Positions 1 to 6,356 of a stretch of DNA of 12,812 nucleotides are shown in pieces. The position numbers and the translations under genes were made by a program. The notes under the pieces are model-generated. The model saw nothing but the letters and a program-made list of their open reading frames with translations, had not been told where the DNA came from and searched no databases. The stretch comes from Acidobacteriota bacterium. Its GTDB lineage: Bacteria; Acidobacteriota; HRBIN11. Each line of letters starts with the position of its first letter. Position 1 is the first letter of the stretch. The stretch spans positions 1-12,812 of the forward strand of contig JAUQPV010000043.1 of the NCBI GenBank assembly GCA_030550225.1, given 5' to 3'.

Positions 1-48
1 GGGGAGGCACAGGCAACTGCGTAAGTCCTAATCCTAACGACTCCGCTC

Positions 49-69
49 GGTCTATGGTCTGTGGTCTCT
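49..69. repeat. Heptamer tandem array (three units)
   Basis: Three consecutive 7-bp units of consensus GGTCTNT sit just beyond the 3' end of the CBS-protein gene. A fourth partial GGTC follows at 72-75, and a 6-bp unit TCCTAA occurs twice in tandem at 26-37. The array is short and degenerate and could be chance on its own. It is listed because similar 7- or 8-bp arrays occur in four other intergenic spaces of this window. The rest of 1-94 shows no gene and no convincing terminator hairpin. Confidence 0.45.
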
Positions 70-94
70 TTGGTCAGCGGCAAGCAAATGGGTC

Positions 95-1345
95 CTACGG
101 CCGTACTGTCTGATCGCCCTCGTCCGGTACGTGGTCTGGCGGGGCCGGGGGTCGACGGACGACTCGGATTTTCTCTAATCGCCGGCCCTTAACCTCCAGG
201 ATAGTGAACTCCAAGCCGTTCCATTGGATGACTTCGCCGACGACCGGCAGATGGGGCACCATGGAAGCAACCCAACCGGCGACGGTCTCCAAATGTTGAG
301 GCATCTGACCCGGGTCTAAGTTGGCCATCTGCCAGAACAATTCGATGGGACAGCGGCCGCGCACGACCCACTCGTTTTCGGACCACGTCTCGTAATACCG
401 CCGGGCATAGTCCTCGGCGCCGACTTCCCGATCCGCCGCCCGGGCCAAGCTGGCGGCCAAATCGACCCATCGGAGGAGGCCCAAGATTTCCCCGTACTCG
501 TCGTAGACGAAGGCGACCGGGGGATAGCCTGTCGACCACGTCCGCCAAAGCGTGACGAGACGCTGACCCTCTGGGACCGTCAGGGGTTCGGCCCATCCGA
601 CCTGGCGGATGGGGCGTTTGGGGTCCGTTAACAGGCCTTCGATCAGGTGCTCCCAAGTCACGACGCCGACCCAGCGTTCCGGGACGGTATCATAGACGAC
701 CGCCCACGAATAGTGCGTCTGGAGCAAGGCCCGAGCGATCTCCTCGACCGGCGTGTCGACCGAATAAGCTGTTAAGTCCGTCCGGGGGATCAGGATGTCC
801 TCGACCGTTTCCGGTTGAAACGTGACTTCTTCAGCCGGAGCGGCCGATTCGGGGGTCTCGGTCTCCAGGTCCGGGGTGGCGGCTTGGACGAGCCCCAGGG
901 CCCGATCCATGAGGCCGAAGGGTTCCAACAGAAGGGCCTCGACCGATAGGATGACCCAGGCCGGCCGCCACGCCCAGCCTGCCCAGGGGGGTCGACGGTG
1001 GCCCCACCATCGACCCACCGCCGTACCCAGGACTGGCAAGACATAAAGCAGTAAGGCCGCCAACCCCAAGTGGGCTGACCCGGAGAGACGTCCCCACAGG
1101 AGGCTCACCCAGAAGACGGCCGTACCGATCAACAGGAGACCCTGGACCATCCGATAGTACGGCCACATACGGGGATGCAAAGTATGCGCCCGGACCAACC
1201 GAGATGAAGACGGCGGGGGCCGCCGGTGAAGCCAAGTCTCGATGGCGTGGTCCCATATCCATAGATACATGGCCCCCGCGTAGGGGAGCCACCCACCCCA
1301 CGTCACCCCCTGCCAGGCCCATGCCGATAGGTAGGGATTGTCCAT
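95..1345 (-). CDS. CorC/HlyC-type membrane protein with CBS pair
   Basis: This 416-residue protein is probably of the CNNM/CorC (hemolysin C-like) family, which has been linked to magnesium or cobalt transport. Hydrophobic segments lie at about 14-33, 68-85, 91-110 and 127-145, in the place of the usual DUF21 membrane domain, but I see no DUF21 sequence motif. A CBS pair spans about 180-300, beginning with the family-typical VEDILIPRTDL and containing VYDEYGEILGL in the second half. A CorC/HlyC-type domain spans about 325-397 (ETVAGWV, PVVGEVIQWNGL, ILEVKGRRLEKIRV). The total length is normal for the family. The ATG at 1345 precedes the first membrane segment and has only a weak GGGTAAG upstream. 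It is the last gene of the ssb-phoH-pgpH-ybeY unit, a position often taken by a CorC-like gene. Substrate and ion specificity cannot be read from the sequence. Confidence 0.85.
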   Translation of the reverse strand: MDNPYLSAWAWQGVTWGGWLPYAGAMYLWIWDHAIETWLHRRPPPSSSRLVRAHTLHPRMWPYYRMVQGLLLIGTAVFWVSLLWGRLSGSAHLGLAALLLYVLPVLGTAVGRWWGHRRPPWAGWAWRPAWVILSVEALLLEPFGLMDRALGLVQAATPDLETETPESAAPAEEVTFQPETVEDILIPRTDLTAYSVDTPVEEIARALLQTHYSWAVVYDTVPERWVGVVTWEHLIEGLLTDPKRPIRQVGWAEPLTVPEGQRLVTLWRTWSTGYPPVAFVYDEYGEILGLLRWVDLAASLARAADREVGAEDYARRYYETWSENEWVVRGRCPIELFWQMANLDPGQMPQHLETVAGWVASMVPHLPVVGEVIQWNGLEFTILEVKGRRLEKIRVVRRPPAPPDHVPDEGDQTVRP

Positions 1346-1360
1346 ACGGCTTACCCGTGA

Positions 1361-1435
1361 GCGAATGGCGAATGGCGAACGGTTGGAAGCACGGACTCGC
1401 CATCCGCCACTCGCCGCCCGCTACTCGCTACTCGC
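1361..1435. repeat. Two inverted heptamer arrays forming a hairpin
   Basis: On the plus strand, three 7-bp units of consensus GCGAAYG fill 1361-1381. After 12 bp, six 7-bp units of consensus NNYYCGC fill 1394-1435; on the minus strand they read GCGRNNN. The two blocks are roughly inverted copies. Positions 1368-1378 pair with 1397-1407 at 10 of 11 positions, with an 18-nt loop, and on the minus-strand RNA the one mismatch becomes a G-U pair. The second block runs into the ybeY gene, whose stop codon lies at 1421-1423. The hairpin lies in the ybeY to CBS-protein gap of the same transcription unit. It could act as a processing or attenuation structure, but it has no U-tract typical of a rho-independent terminator. 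Confidence 0.7.
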
Positions 1436-1870
1436 CCCCCGGAAGGCGGGGTCGATGAACCGACGTCGGATGTCCCGCTCCAGGGCCGCCATCTCCCCCT
1501 GATCGACCTCGTGGTCATAGCCCAATAAGTGCAGGAAGCCATGAACGAGCAAGACGGCCAGTTCGTACTCCAAGGCGTGCCCCTGGGCCTGTGCTTGGCG
1601 CTGAGCCACCGGAATGGAAAGGACGATGTCTCCCAGGTAGGCCTCCCCATCCGGGAGGGTCTCTCGGAACGGAAAGGCCAAGACGTCCGTCGGTCGGGGT
1701 TCTCCCAGGTACTGGCCCTTCAGACGAGCCACCAGCCGATCGCCAGCCAGTACGATGGTCACCTGCTGGTCGGGGACGCCCAGAAAATCGGCCGTGGCGT
1801 CTAAGATCGACTCCAACGTCCGACGGGGAACCGATGGGCCTCGGTAACGACGAATCCACGTCCAGCGCAT
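1421..1870 (-). CDS. ybeY: Endoribonuclease YbeY (rRNA maturation factor)
   Basis: YbeY is a zinc-dependent single-strand endoribonuclease that acts in 16S rRNA 3'-end maturation and late 30S subunit quality control in the cytoplasm. The zinc motif H-x3-H-x5-H is intact (H110, H114, H120 in HGFLHLLGYDH). The upstream family signatures RPTDVLAFPF (59-68) and GDIVLS (80-85) are present. At 149 residues the length is normal. The ATG at 1870 is preceded by only a weak GGAAAG. The gene lies downstream of phoH and pgpH, the usual neighbours of ybeY in many bacteria, and upstream of a CorC-like gene. The last residues, GASSE and the stop, come from a heptamer repeat array (1394-1435), so the C-terminal tail appears set by repeat sequence rather than by family conservation. 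The function call is firm. Confidence 0.97.
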   Translation of the reverse strand: MRWTWIRRYRGPSVPRRTLESILDATADFLGVPDQQVTIVLAGDRLVARLKGQYLGEPRPTDVLAFPFRETLPDGEAYLGDIVLSIPVAQRQAQAQGHALEYELAVLLVHGFLHLLGYDHEVDQGEMAALERDIRRRFIDPAFRGASSE

Positions 1871-1883
1871 TCTTTCCAGCCAG

Positions 1884-1907
1884 GTGACAGGGTGATGAAG
1901 TGACGAG
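1884..1907. repeat. Octamer tandem array (three units, GTGAYRRR)
   Basis: Three consecutive 8-bp units of consensus GTGAYRRR lie in the 97-bp gap between pgpH and ybeY. The same octamer family recurs in opposite orientation at 11659-11682. Over 14 positions, GTGATGAAGTGACG here and GTGACGAAGTGATG there agree at 12. A short inverted repeat follows in the same gap. Confidence 0.55.
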
Positions 1908-1925
1908 CGACTACCGACGTGGGCC

Positions 1926-1956
1926 GATGAGTCTGAATGGGCTTATGGCACTCATC
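1926..1956. other. Short inverted repeat in the pgpH-ybeY gap
   Basis: GATGAGT at 1926-1932 and ACTCATC at 1950-1956 form a perfect 7-bp inverted repeat with a 17-nt loop. The arms are AT-rich compared with the rest of the window and no U-tract follows, so this is unlikely to be a strong terminator. It could be a weak RNA hairpin or an operator-like site. Support is limited to the symmetry. Confidence 0.3.
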
Positions 1957-1967
1957 CCCACGAGGAG

Positions 1968-4250
1968 TTACTTGACCCTCCGCCAGGAACCCGAAGGCTG
2001 TTCGACCTCCTCCCCCCGGAGGCTGGGCATCTCGAAGGAGACCGGCCCCTCCCCGAAGTCAAAGCCCGGATACTTCACCCGCTGGTGGTACATCGTGACC
2101 AGGGTCTTCCAGAGGGCATCCCGGATGCGGGAGAGCTCTCCCAAGGTCAGTTCGGTCTCGTCGAGCTGGCCGTCTCGGAGACAGTACTCGATGATCCGGT
2201 CGACGACGTTTTCCAGCTTCTTGGGCGTCGGCTCCCGCAGACTCCGGGCGGCGGCCTCGACGCTGTCGGCCAGCATCAGGATGGCCGCCTCTTTCGTCTG
2301 GGGCTTCGGACCCGCATAGCGGTACGCACTTTCCTCTGGCGGTGCCCCCGCTGGATAGAGGGCCTGGGCCTTTTTATAGAAGTACAGGAGCAGTTTCGTG
2401 CCATGATGCTGGGGGATCATATCGACGATGACCTGCGGGAGACGGTGCTTGCGAGCCAGCTCGATGCCCTCCTTGATGTGGGACAGGATGATGAGGCGAC
2501 TGATGTTCGGATGGGTCCGGTCGTGCGGATTCCCCGAATGTTGGTTCTCGGCAAAGTACCCGGGGCGAACCATCTTACCGATGTCATGATAAAGGGCTGC
2601 CACCCGTAAGAGAAGGCCGTTCGCCCCGATGGCCTTGGCGGCGGCCTCGGCCAGCTGGCCGACGGCGATGCTGTGGAAGTAAGTCCCCGGTGCCCGCAGG
2701 GCCAACTGCTGGAGAAGGGGATGCTGAAGGTTACTCAGCTCTAAGAGCTTCATCTCCGTAACGATGTTGAAGACGCTCTCCAAGACGGGGAGGACGACGA
2801 GGGTCAGGATGGCTGACTCGAGCCCCCCTACGAAGGCCATCCCGAGGCTTTGCAGGGGCCGCGTCGGGGCACCCGTCTGGAACTGAACCCACAGGAGCAA
2901 GCCCTGCCAGGCCGTCAGGAGGAGGCTCAGCCGGAATCCGTTGATGAAGAGGTCGATCCGGCGATGATACCGCCGGAAGGTGACGATCGGGAAGAGGACC
3001 GCCCCAAGGATGTACAGGAACTGCCAGAAGTCCACGCCCAAGAAGAACCCGACGATCGGGGCCATCCAGAGGCCAAACCATCCGGCTCGGGCCCAGTCAC
3101 CCAGGAGGACCCACAGACAGGTTCCCAGGGACAGAGGCAGACTGAAGAAAAAGGCCGATTCCCAGGATTCAGGTAGGCCGATCGCCGCCAGGCCGGCGAC
3201 GACGTACCGTGTCTCGACAAAGACGAGAGTCCATAGGAGTAGCCAAATGGTCACACCCGTCGCAAATAAGGGCTTATGACTGAGGGTGATGTTCCGAAGA
3301 GGAAGGCGCGTCATCCCGTAGTAAAGCAGGCCGATCATCAGGCCCGTCCACAAGGCCAGCCCGATGGCCAGGGGGATCAGCGTCCGGGGCGTGCGTTGAG
3401 CGGCCAGCCGACTTAGGACCCGCTCGACTTGCGGCGTTACGGTCTGACCAGCCCGGATGATCGTCTGGCCCCGCCGAATCTCGACCCGGACCTCGGGGAC
3501 CGATTCCATGGCCCGCCGTTGCCGGGCCAGGGTCTCCTCCATCTGGGGCCACAGATTGGCCAAGTTCTGGTCGGCCAGCCAGGCGGCCACGGCGGCCGAC
3601 CCAGCCCCACCGCTTCCGACCCACCTCTGCCAGAACTGACGAACATCGGCACCGGTCCAGAGATGCAAGTCGGCCGGCCGACCCAGGATTTCCCGGCCGC
3701 TGTAAACATCCCGGATGACGAGTCGACCTTCCAGGTCCGTCTGAATTAGGGAGGCATCGGTGATGATGTAATGGCGGTAGACCTCATCGATACCGGCCCG
3801 AAGTCGGTCCTCCAGGTCCTTACCAAAGCCCCGTTGGTGGAACCAACGACGGATGGCCTCGGGGAGGGCCTCCAACTCCGGCGGGAGCGACGACCGGCCG
3901 TCCCACGACCGGCCTGCCTGAAAGATCACCGTCAGGCGCTCGTGGAGGACTCGACCGACTTGGGGGTCCCAGGCATAGACGGGCGGGACCTCCTGACGGG
4001 CCCGCTCCCGCTGGGCGCGGGTCTCTTCTTCATCGACGACGACCAAGTGAAAGGGACTCCGAACCGTCTGGGAGGCGACGGTCCCAGCCGTCCATCGGGG
4101 AATCGAATGGGCCTGCTGCCAGAACAAGAGCCAAAAGGTCCATACCCCAGCGGCGAGGCTCCACCACAGCCGGGGATCCCGGACCCACCGGACCCCGTCC
4201 CGGACCCAATGGCCCCAACGACATTCCGGAGGAACTTCCGAGCTTCTCAT
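1968..4250 (-). CDS. pgpH: PgpH/YqfF-type 7TM-HD domain phosphohydrolase
   Basis: This is a 760-residue membrane phosphohydrolase of the 7TMR-HDED plus HD family. Members such as Listeria PgpH hydrolyse cyclic di-AMP; that substrate is inferred here. A first membrane helix lies at about 29-47. A large domain with 7TMR-HDED character spans about 48-288 and is predicted to lie outside the cytoplasm. A cluster of membrane helices spans about 290-490. The cytoplasmic HD domain spans about 510-725, with metal-binding candidates H526, H555-D556 (ALYHDIGKM), H591, H615-H616 (PQHHG) and D662. The length is typical of the family. Its ATG at 4250 overlaps the phoH stop in an ATGA junction, so translation is probably coupled. 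PhoH-PgpH-YbeY is a widely conserved neighbourhood. No di-adenylate cyclase gene is in the window, so the c-di-AMP link cannot be tested here. Confidence 0.93.
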   Translation of the reverse strand: MRSSEVPPECRWGHWVRDGVRWVRDPRLWWSLAAGVWTFWLLFWQQAHSIPRWTAGTVASQTVRSPFHLVVVDEEETRAQRERARQEVPPVYAWDPQVGRVLHERLTVIFQAGRSWDGRSSLPPELEALPEAIRRWFHQRGFGKDLEDRLRAGIDEVYRHYIITDASLIQTDLEGRLVIRDVYSGREILGRPADLHLWTGADVRQFWQRWVGSGGAGSAAVAAWLADQNLANLWPQMEETLARQRRAMESVPEVRVEIRRGQTIIRAGQTVTPQVERVLSRLAAQRTPRTLIPLAIGLALWTGLMIGLLYYGMTRLPLRNITLSHKPLFATGVTIWLLLWTLVFVETRYVVAGLAAIGLPESWESAFFFSLPLSLGTCLWVLLGDWARAGWFGLWMAPIVGFFLGVDFWQFLYILGAVLFPIVTFRRYHRRIDLFINGFRLSLLLTAWQGLLLWVQFQTGAPTRPLQSLGMAFVGGLESAILTLVVLPVLESVFNIVTEMKLLELSNLQHPLLQQLALRAPGTYFHSIAVGQLAEAAAKAIGANGLLLRVAALYHDIGKMVRPGYFAENQHSGNPHDRTHPNISRLIILSHIKEGIELARKHRLPQVIVDMIPQHHGTKLLLYFYKKAQALYPAGAPPEESAYRYAGPKPQTKEAAILMLADSVEAAARSLREPTPKKLENVVDRIIEYCLRDGQLDETELTLGELSRIRDALWKTLVTMYHQRVKYPGFDFGEGPVSFEMPSLRGEEVEQPSGSWRRVK

Positions 4251-5242
4251 GGCGAGTCGGTCGGACCGTCCCCGTCGGCCGCCGCGGGACCGAATCGGCG
4301 ACGGCCCTCATAACGCTCGTAGGCCTCGACGATTTTGCGGACCAGGGGGTGACGCACGACGTCCTCGGTGTCGAAAAACACAAACTGCAAGCCCTCGATG
4401 CCTCGGAGGATCGTGATGGCCTCCCGAAGGCCCGAGACCTGTCCCGGCGGCAGGTCGACCTGCGTGATGTCCCCCGTGACGACGACCTTCGAGTTGAAGC
4501 CGATACGGGTCAGGAACATCTTCATCTGCTCGGACGTCGTATTCTGGGCCTCGTCCAGGATAATGAAGGCGTCGTTCAGGGTCCGACCACGCATGAACGC
4601 CAGAGGGGCGATCTCGATGATGCCCTTTTGATGCAGGGCGTCCACCCGCTCGATGTCCATCAAGTCATAGAGGGCGTCAAACAGGGGCCGTAAGTAAGGA
4701 TGGACCTTCTCGATCATCGTGCCGGGCAGGAAGCCCAAGCGTTCACCCGCCTCCACGGCCGGCCGGGTCAGGATCAGGCGACTGACCTGCCGGTTGGACA
4801 AGCATTCCAACGCCATGGCGACCGCCAGGTAAGTCTTACCCGTACCGGCGGGACCGATGGCGAACACAAAGTCGTAATTCCGCATGGCCTCGATGTACAG
4901 GCGCTGGTTCCGGGACTTGGGATACACGCTCCGCTTGGGCGACGCCCGGACCTGATAGGTCTCGTAGTACTGCGTCAGGTCGACGTCTGGGTCCTCTTCG
5001 GTCACCCGAATGAGCGTGACGACATCGTCGGCCTGGACGGGTTGGCCCTCCAAGCTCATCGTCGAAAGCTGGCGGATGACCCGCTCGGTGCGAGCGACGT
5101 TGCCCGGTGTACCCTCGATGTAAAGGTGGTTCCCCCGCGTGTAAATGCGAACCCGTAAGCTTTTCTCCAAGAGGCGGAGGTGCTCGTTTAGGGGGCCCAT
5201 CACGGGCCGGGTGACTTCCGGCGGAATCTCTAAACGACGCAT
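4247..5242 (-). CDS. phoH: PhoH-like ATPase
   Basis: PhoH/YbeZ proteins are cytoplasmic P-loop ATPases with helicase-like cores that work with YbeY in RNA metabolism. This 331-residue protein has an N-terminal KH-like region (about 1-60). The Walker A motif is GPAGTGKT at 130-137. The Walker B is FIILDEAQ at 226-233, followed by NTT and a sensor-like VVVTGDITQVDLP. I chose the ATG at 5242 because the family normally begins close to this point and a GAGGGG lies about 12 bp upstream. A GTG at 5281 in the same frame would add 13 residues with no family support. The gene follows ssb after a 66-bp gap with no terminator, and overlaps pgpH by 4 bp (ATGA). The family assignment is firm; the phosphate-starvation role implied by the name is not established for most members. 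Confidence 0.95.
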   Translation of the reverse strand: MRRLEIPPEVTRPVMGPLNEHLRLLEKSLRVRIYTRGNHLYIEGTPGNVARTERVIRQLSTMSLEGQPVQADDVVTLIRVTEEDPDVDLTQYYETYQVRASPKRSVYPKSRNQRLYIEAMRNYDFVFAIGPAGTGKTYLAVAMALECLSNRQVSRLILTRPAVEAGERLGFLPGTMIEKVHPYLRPLFDALYDLMDIERVDALHQKGIIEIAPLAFMRGRTLNDAFIILDEAQNTTSEQMKMFLTRIGFNSKVVVTGDITQVDLPPGQVSGLREAITILRGIEGLQFVFFDTEDVVRHPLVRKIVEAYERYEGRRRFGPAAADGDGPTDSP

Positions 5243-5308
5243 CGTCGGTTGTTTCCCCTCGTCTCGGACGCCAGGGCGCACGGGACCTCGAACCTCGCCA
5301 GGGGTCGG

Positions 5309-5752
5309 TTAGATGAGAAAGTCCAAGTCCTCATCACCCGAGGGGGTCGACGGGGGTGCCTCATACGGCTCGTCAAAAGCCGGGGGCGGCTCGATAGGTT
5401 CTTCGACCTCCGAGGCCACTCCACGGGGGTCCAAGAACCCGATGTCCCGGGCCACGATCTCCGTCACGTACCGGGCGATGCCCTGGCCGTCCGTATATTG
5501 ACGGGTCTGCAAACGGCCCTCGACCAAGATAAAGCGGCCCTTTTGGATATATTTCTCGGCGAAGTCGGCCAGGTCGCCAAAGGCGACGATCCGATGCCAT
5601 TCGGTCCGCTGTTGACGTTGGCCTCCGGCGTCGCGCCAGACCTCGTTCGTCGCCAGCGTAAAGTTGGCGACCTTCCGGCCCGTCGGGGTCGTCCGGACCT
5701 GCGGGGGCCGGCCGACATGACCGATCAGGAAGACACGATTCATACTCCGCAT
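5309..5752 (-). CDS. ssb: Single-stranded DNA-binding protein SSB
   Basis: SSB coats single-stranded DNA in replication, recombination and repair and recruits partners through its C-terminal tip. This 147-residue protein starts MRSMNRVFLIGHVGRPP, the usual SSB opening. An OB fold spans about 4-105, including VANFTLATNEVW, TEWHRIVAFG and KGRFILVEGRLQTRQY. A Pro/Glu-rich linker spans about 112-138. The acidic tip reads DEDLDFLI, whereas the common tip ends DDIPF or DDLPF. Here the Pro is Asp and two hydrophobic residues follow the Phe. The ATG at 5752 is preferred because AGAGG lies 6 bp upstream and many SSBs start M-K/R-S-L/M-N; the ATG at 5743 would leave almost no spacing. It heads the minus-strand unit behind a clear promoter. 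Confidence 0.96.
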   Translation of the reverse strand: MRSMNRVFLIGHVGRPPQVRTTPTGRKVANFTLATNEVWRDAGGQRQQRTEWHRIVAFGDLADFAEKYIQKGRFILVEGRLQTRQYTDGQGIARYVTEIVARDIGFLDPRGVASEVEEPIEPPPAFDEPYEAPPSTPSGDEDLDFLI

Positions 5753-5785
5753 GCCTGGCCTCTTCCGATTCGCTCGGATGGATCA

Positions 5786-5814
5786 ATTTTAAGCGAAAGC
5801 GACCGACCTGACAA
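5786..5814 (-). promoter_or_regulatory. Sigma-70-like promoter for ssb
   Basis: Read on the minus strand, a -35 hexamer TTGTCA (5809-5814) is followed by a 17-bp spacer and a -10 hexamer TAAAAT (5786-5791). The consensus is TTGACA and TATAAT, so each hexamer differs by one base at optimal spacing. Transcription would start near 5779, giving a leader of about 27 nt before the ssb ATG at 5752. This probably drives the whole ssb-phoH-pgpH-ybeY-CBS unit, since no internal promoter or terminator is obvious. Confidence 0.75.
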
Positions 5815-5853
5815 ACCGCAGATCCGTTGGAGTGGGATGCTTCGAGAAGGACC

Positions 5854-5862
5854 TGTTACAAT
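5854..5862 (+). promoter_or_regulatory. Extended -10 element for the five-gene cassette
   Basis: TGTTACAAT contains the extended -10 dinucleotide TG, one spacer base, and TACAAT, one base off TATAAT. No good -35 hexamer lies 16-18 bp upstream, which is usual for extended -10 promoters. Transcription would start near 5869, leaving a leader of about 77 nt to the ATG at 5946 or about 134 nt to the ATG at 6003. The leader contains a small perfect hairpin (CGACG, GGG, CGTCG) and no riboswitch that I recognise. The element is divergent from the ssb promoter, with about 40 bp between them. Confidence 0.5.
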
Positions 5863-6002
5863 AGGACGACGGGGCGTCGGACTCCCAACACTGAGTATCG
5901 GAGACCGTCTGTAGGTTACCCCTGCCGGGCTTTTCAGGGAGGCGCATGGGGATCGGTGAGAAGGGGACTCGGGCCCCCGACTCGAAAGTCGGAGACGACC
6001 GG

Positions 6003-6356
6003 ATGACCCCAGGGGACGAGACCTTGGAACACGCCCTGGCGACTCTCCGGACCATGGTCGACCGGACGCGGCGTCGCCTGGCGATCGCGCGGATGGGAAC
6101 CGACGGCCGGCAGGCCATGCGACTGCTTCGGTGTCCCTTAGATGGCCTTGTCGCCGGCGTCCTGTATGCCGTGGGTGGGCGCGTGGCCGTGCGACAGCTC
6201 TACCGGTCGGGCCGCCTGCCGGTCGTCCCCTTCCGATACGAAAGCCGGGCCGCCGTCCTTGAACTTTTAAAGGGGGCTCCCCCATGGACGGAGATTCAAG
6301 CGCAGGCGTTGGCATGTTTGCGCCAGCTCGGGAATCTCTCGGAGTTCCATACATGA
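6003..6356 (+). CDS. Small unknown protein, first gene of kinase cassette
   Basis: I do not recognise this protein (117 residues from the ATG at 6003). It begins with an acidic to basic helical stretch (about 5-30, rich in Leu, Arg and Thr). A more hydrophobic central part, CPLDGLVAGVLYAVGGRVAV, follows, then a helical C-terminal third ending LGNLSEFHT. There is no signal peptide, and the central stretch is too short and broken to be a clear membrane span. Two starts are possible. ATG 6003 has GGAGA 7 bp upstream, an ideal spacing. ATG 5946 has a fuller AGGGAGG but only 3 bp away, and would add 19 polar residues. The stop overlaps the kinase start as ATGA (6353-6356), so the two proteins are probably made in a coupled way. 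Function is unknown; a role as partner or regulator of the kinase is an inference from position. Confidence 0.7.
   Translation: MTPGDETLEHALATLRTMVDRTRRRLAIARMGTDGRQAMRLLRCPLDGLVAGVLYAVGGRVAVRQLYRSGRLPVVPFRYESRAAVLELLKGAPPWTEIQAQALACLRQLGNLSEFHT

Noticed and set aside
1361..1435. CRISPR-like repeat array
   Set aside because: Units are only 7 bp, contiguous and without spacers, and no cas gene is nearby.
5808..5813. CTGACA as -35 for the plus-strand cassette promoter
   Set aside because: It lies over 40 bp upstream of the TACAAT element, far outside the 16-18 bp window, and is better read as the -35 of the minus-strand ssb promoter.
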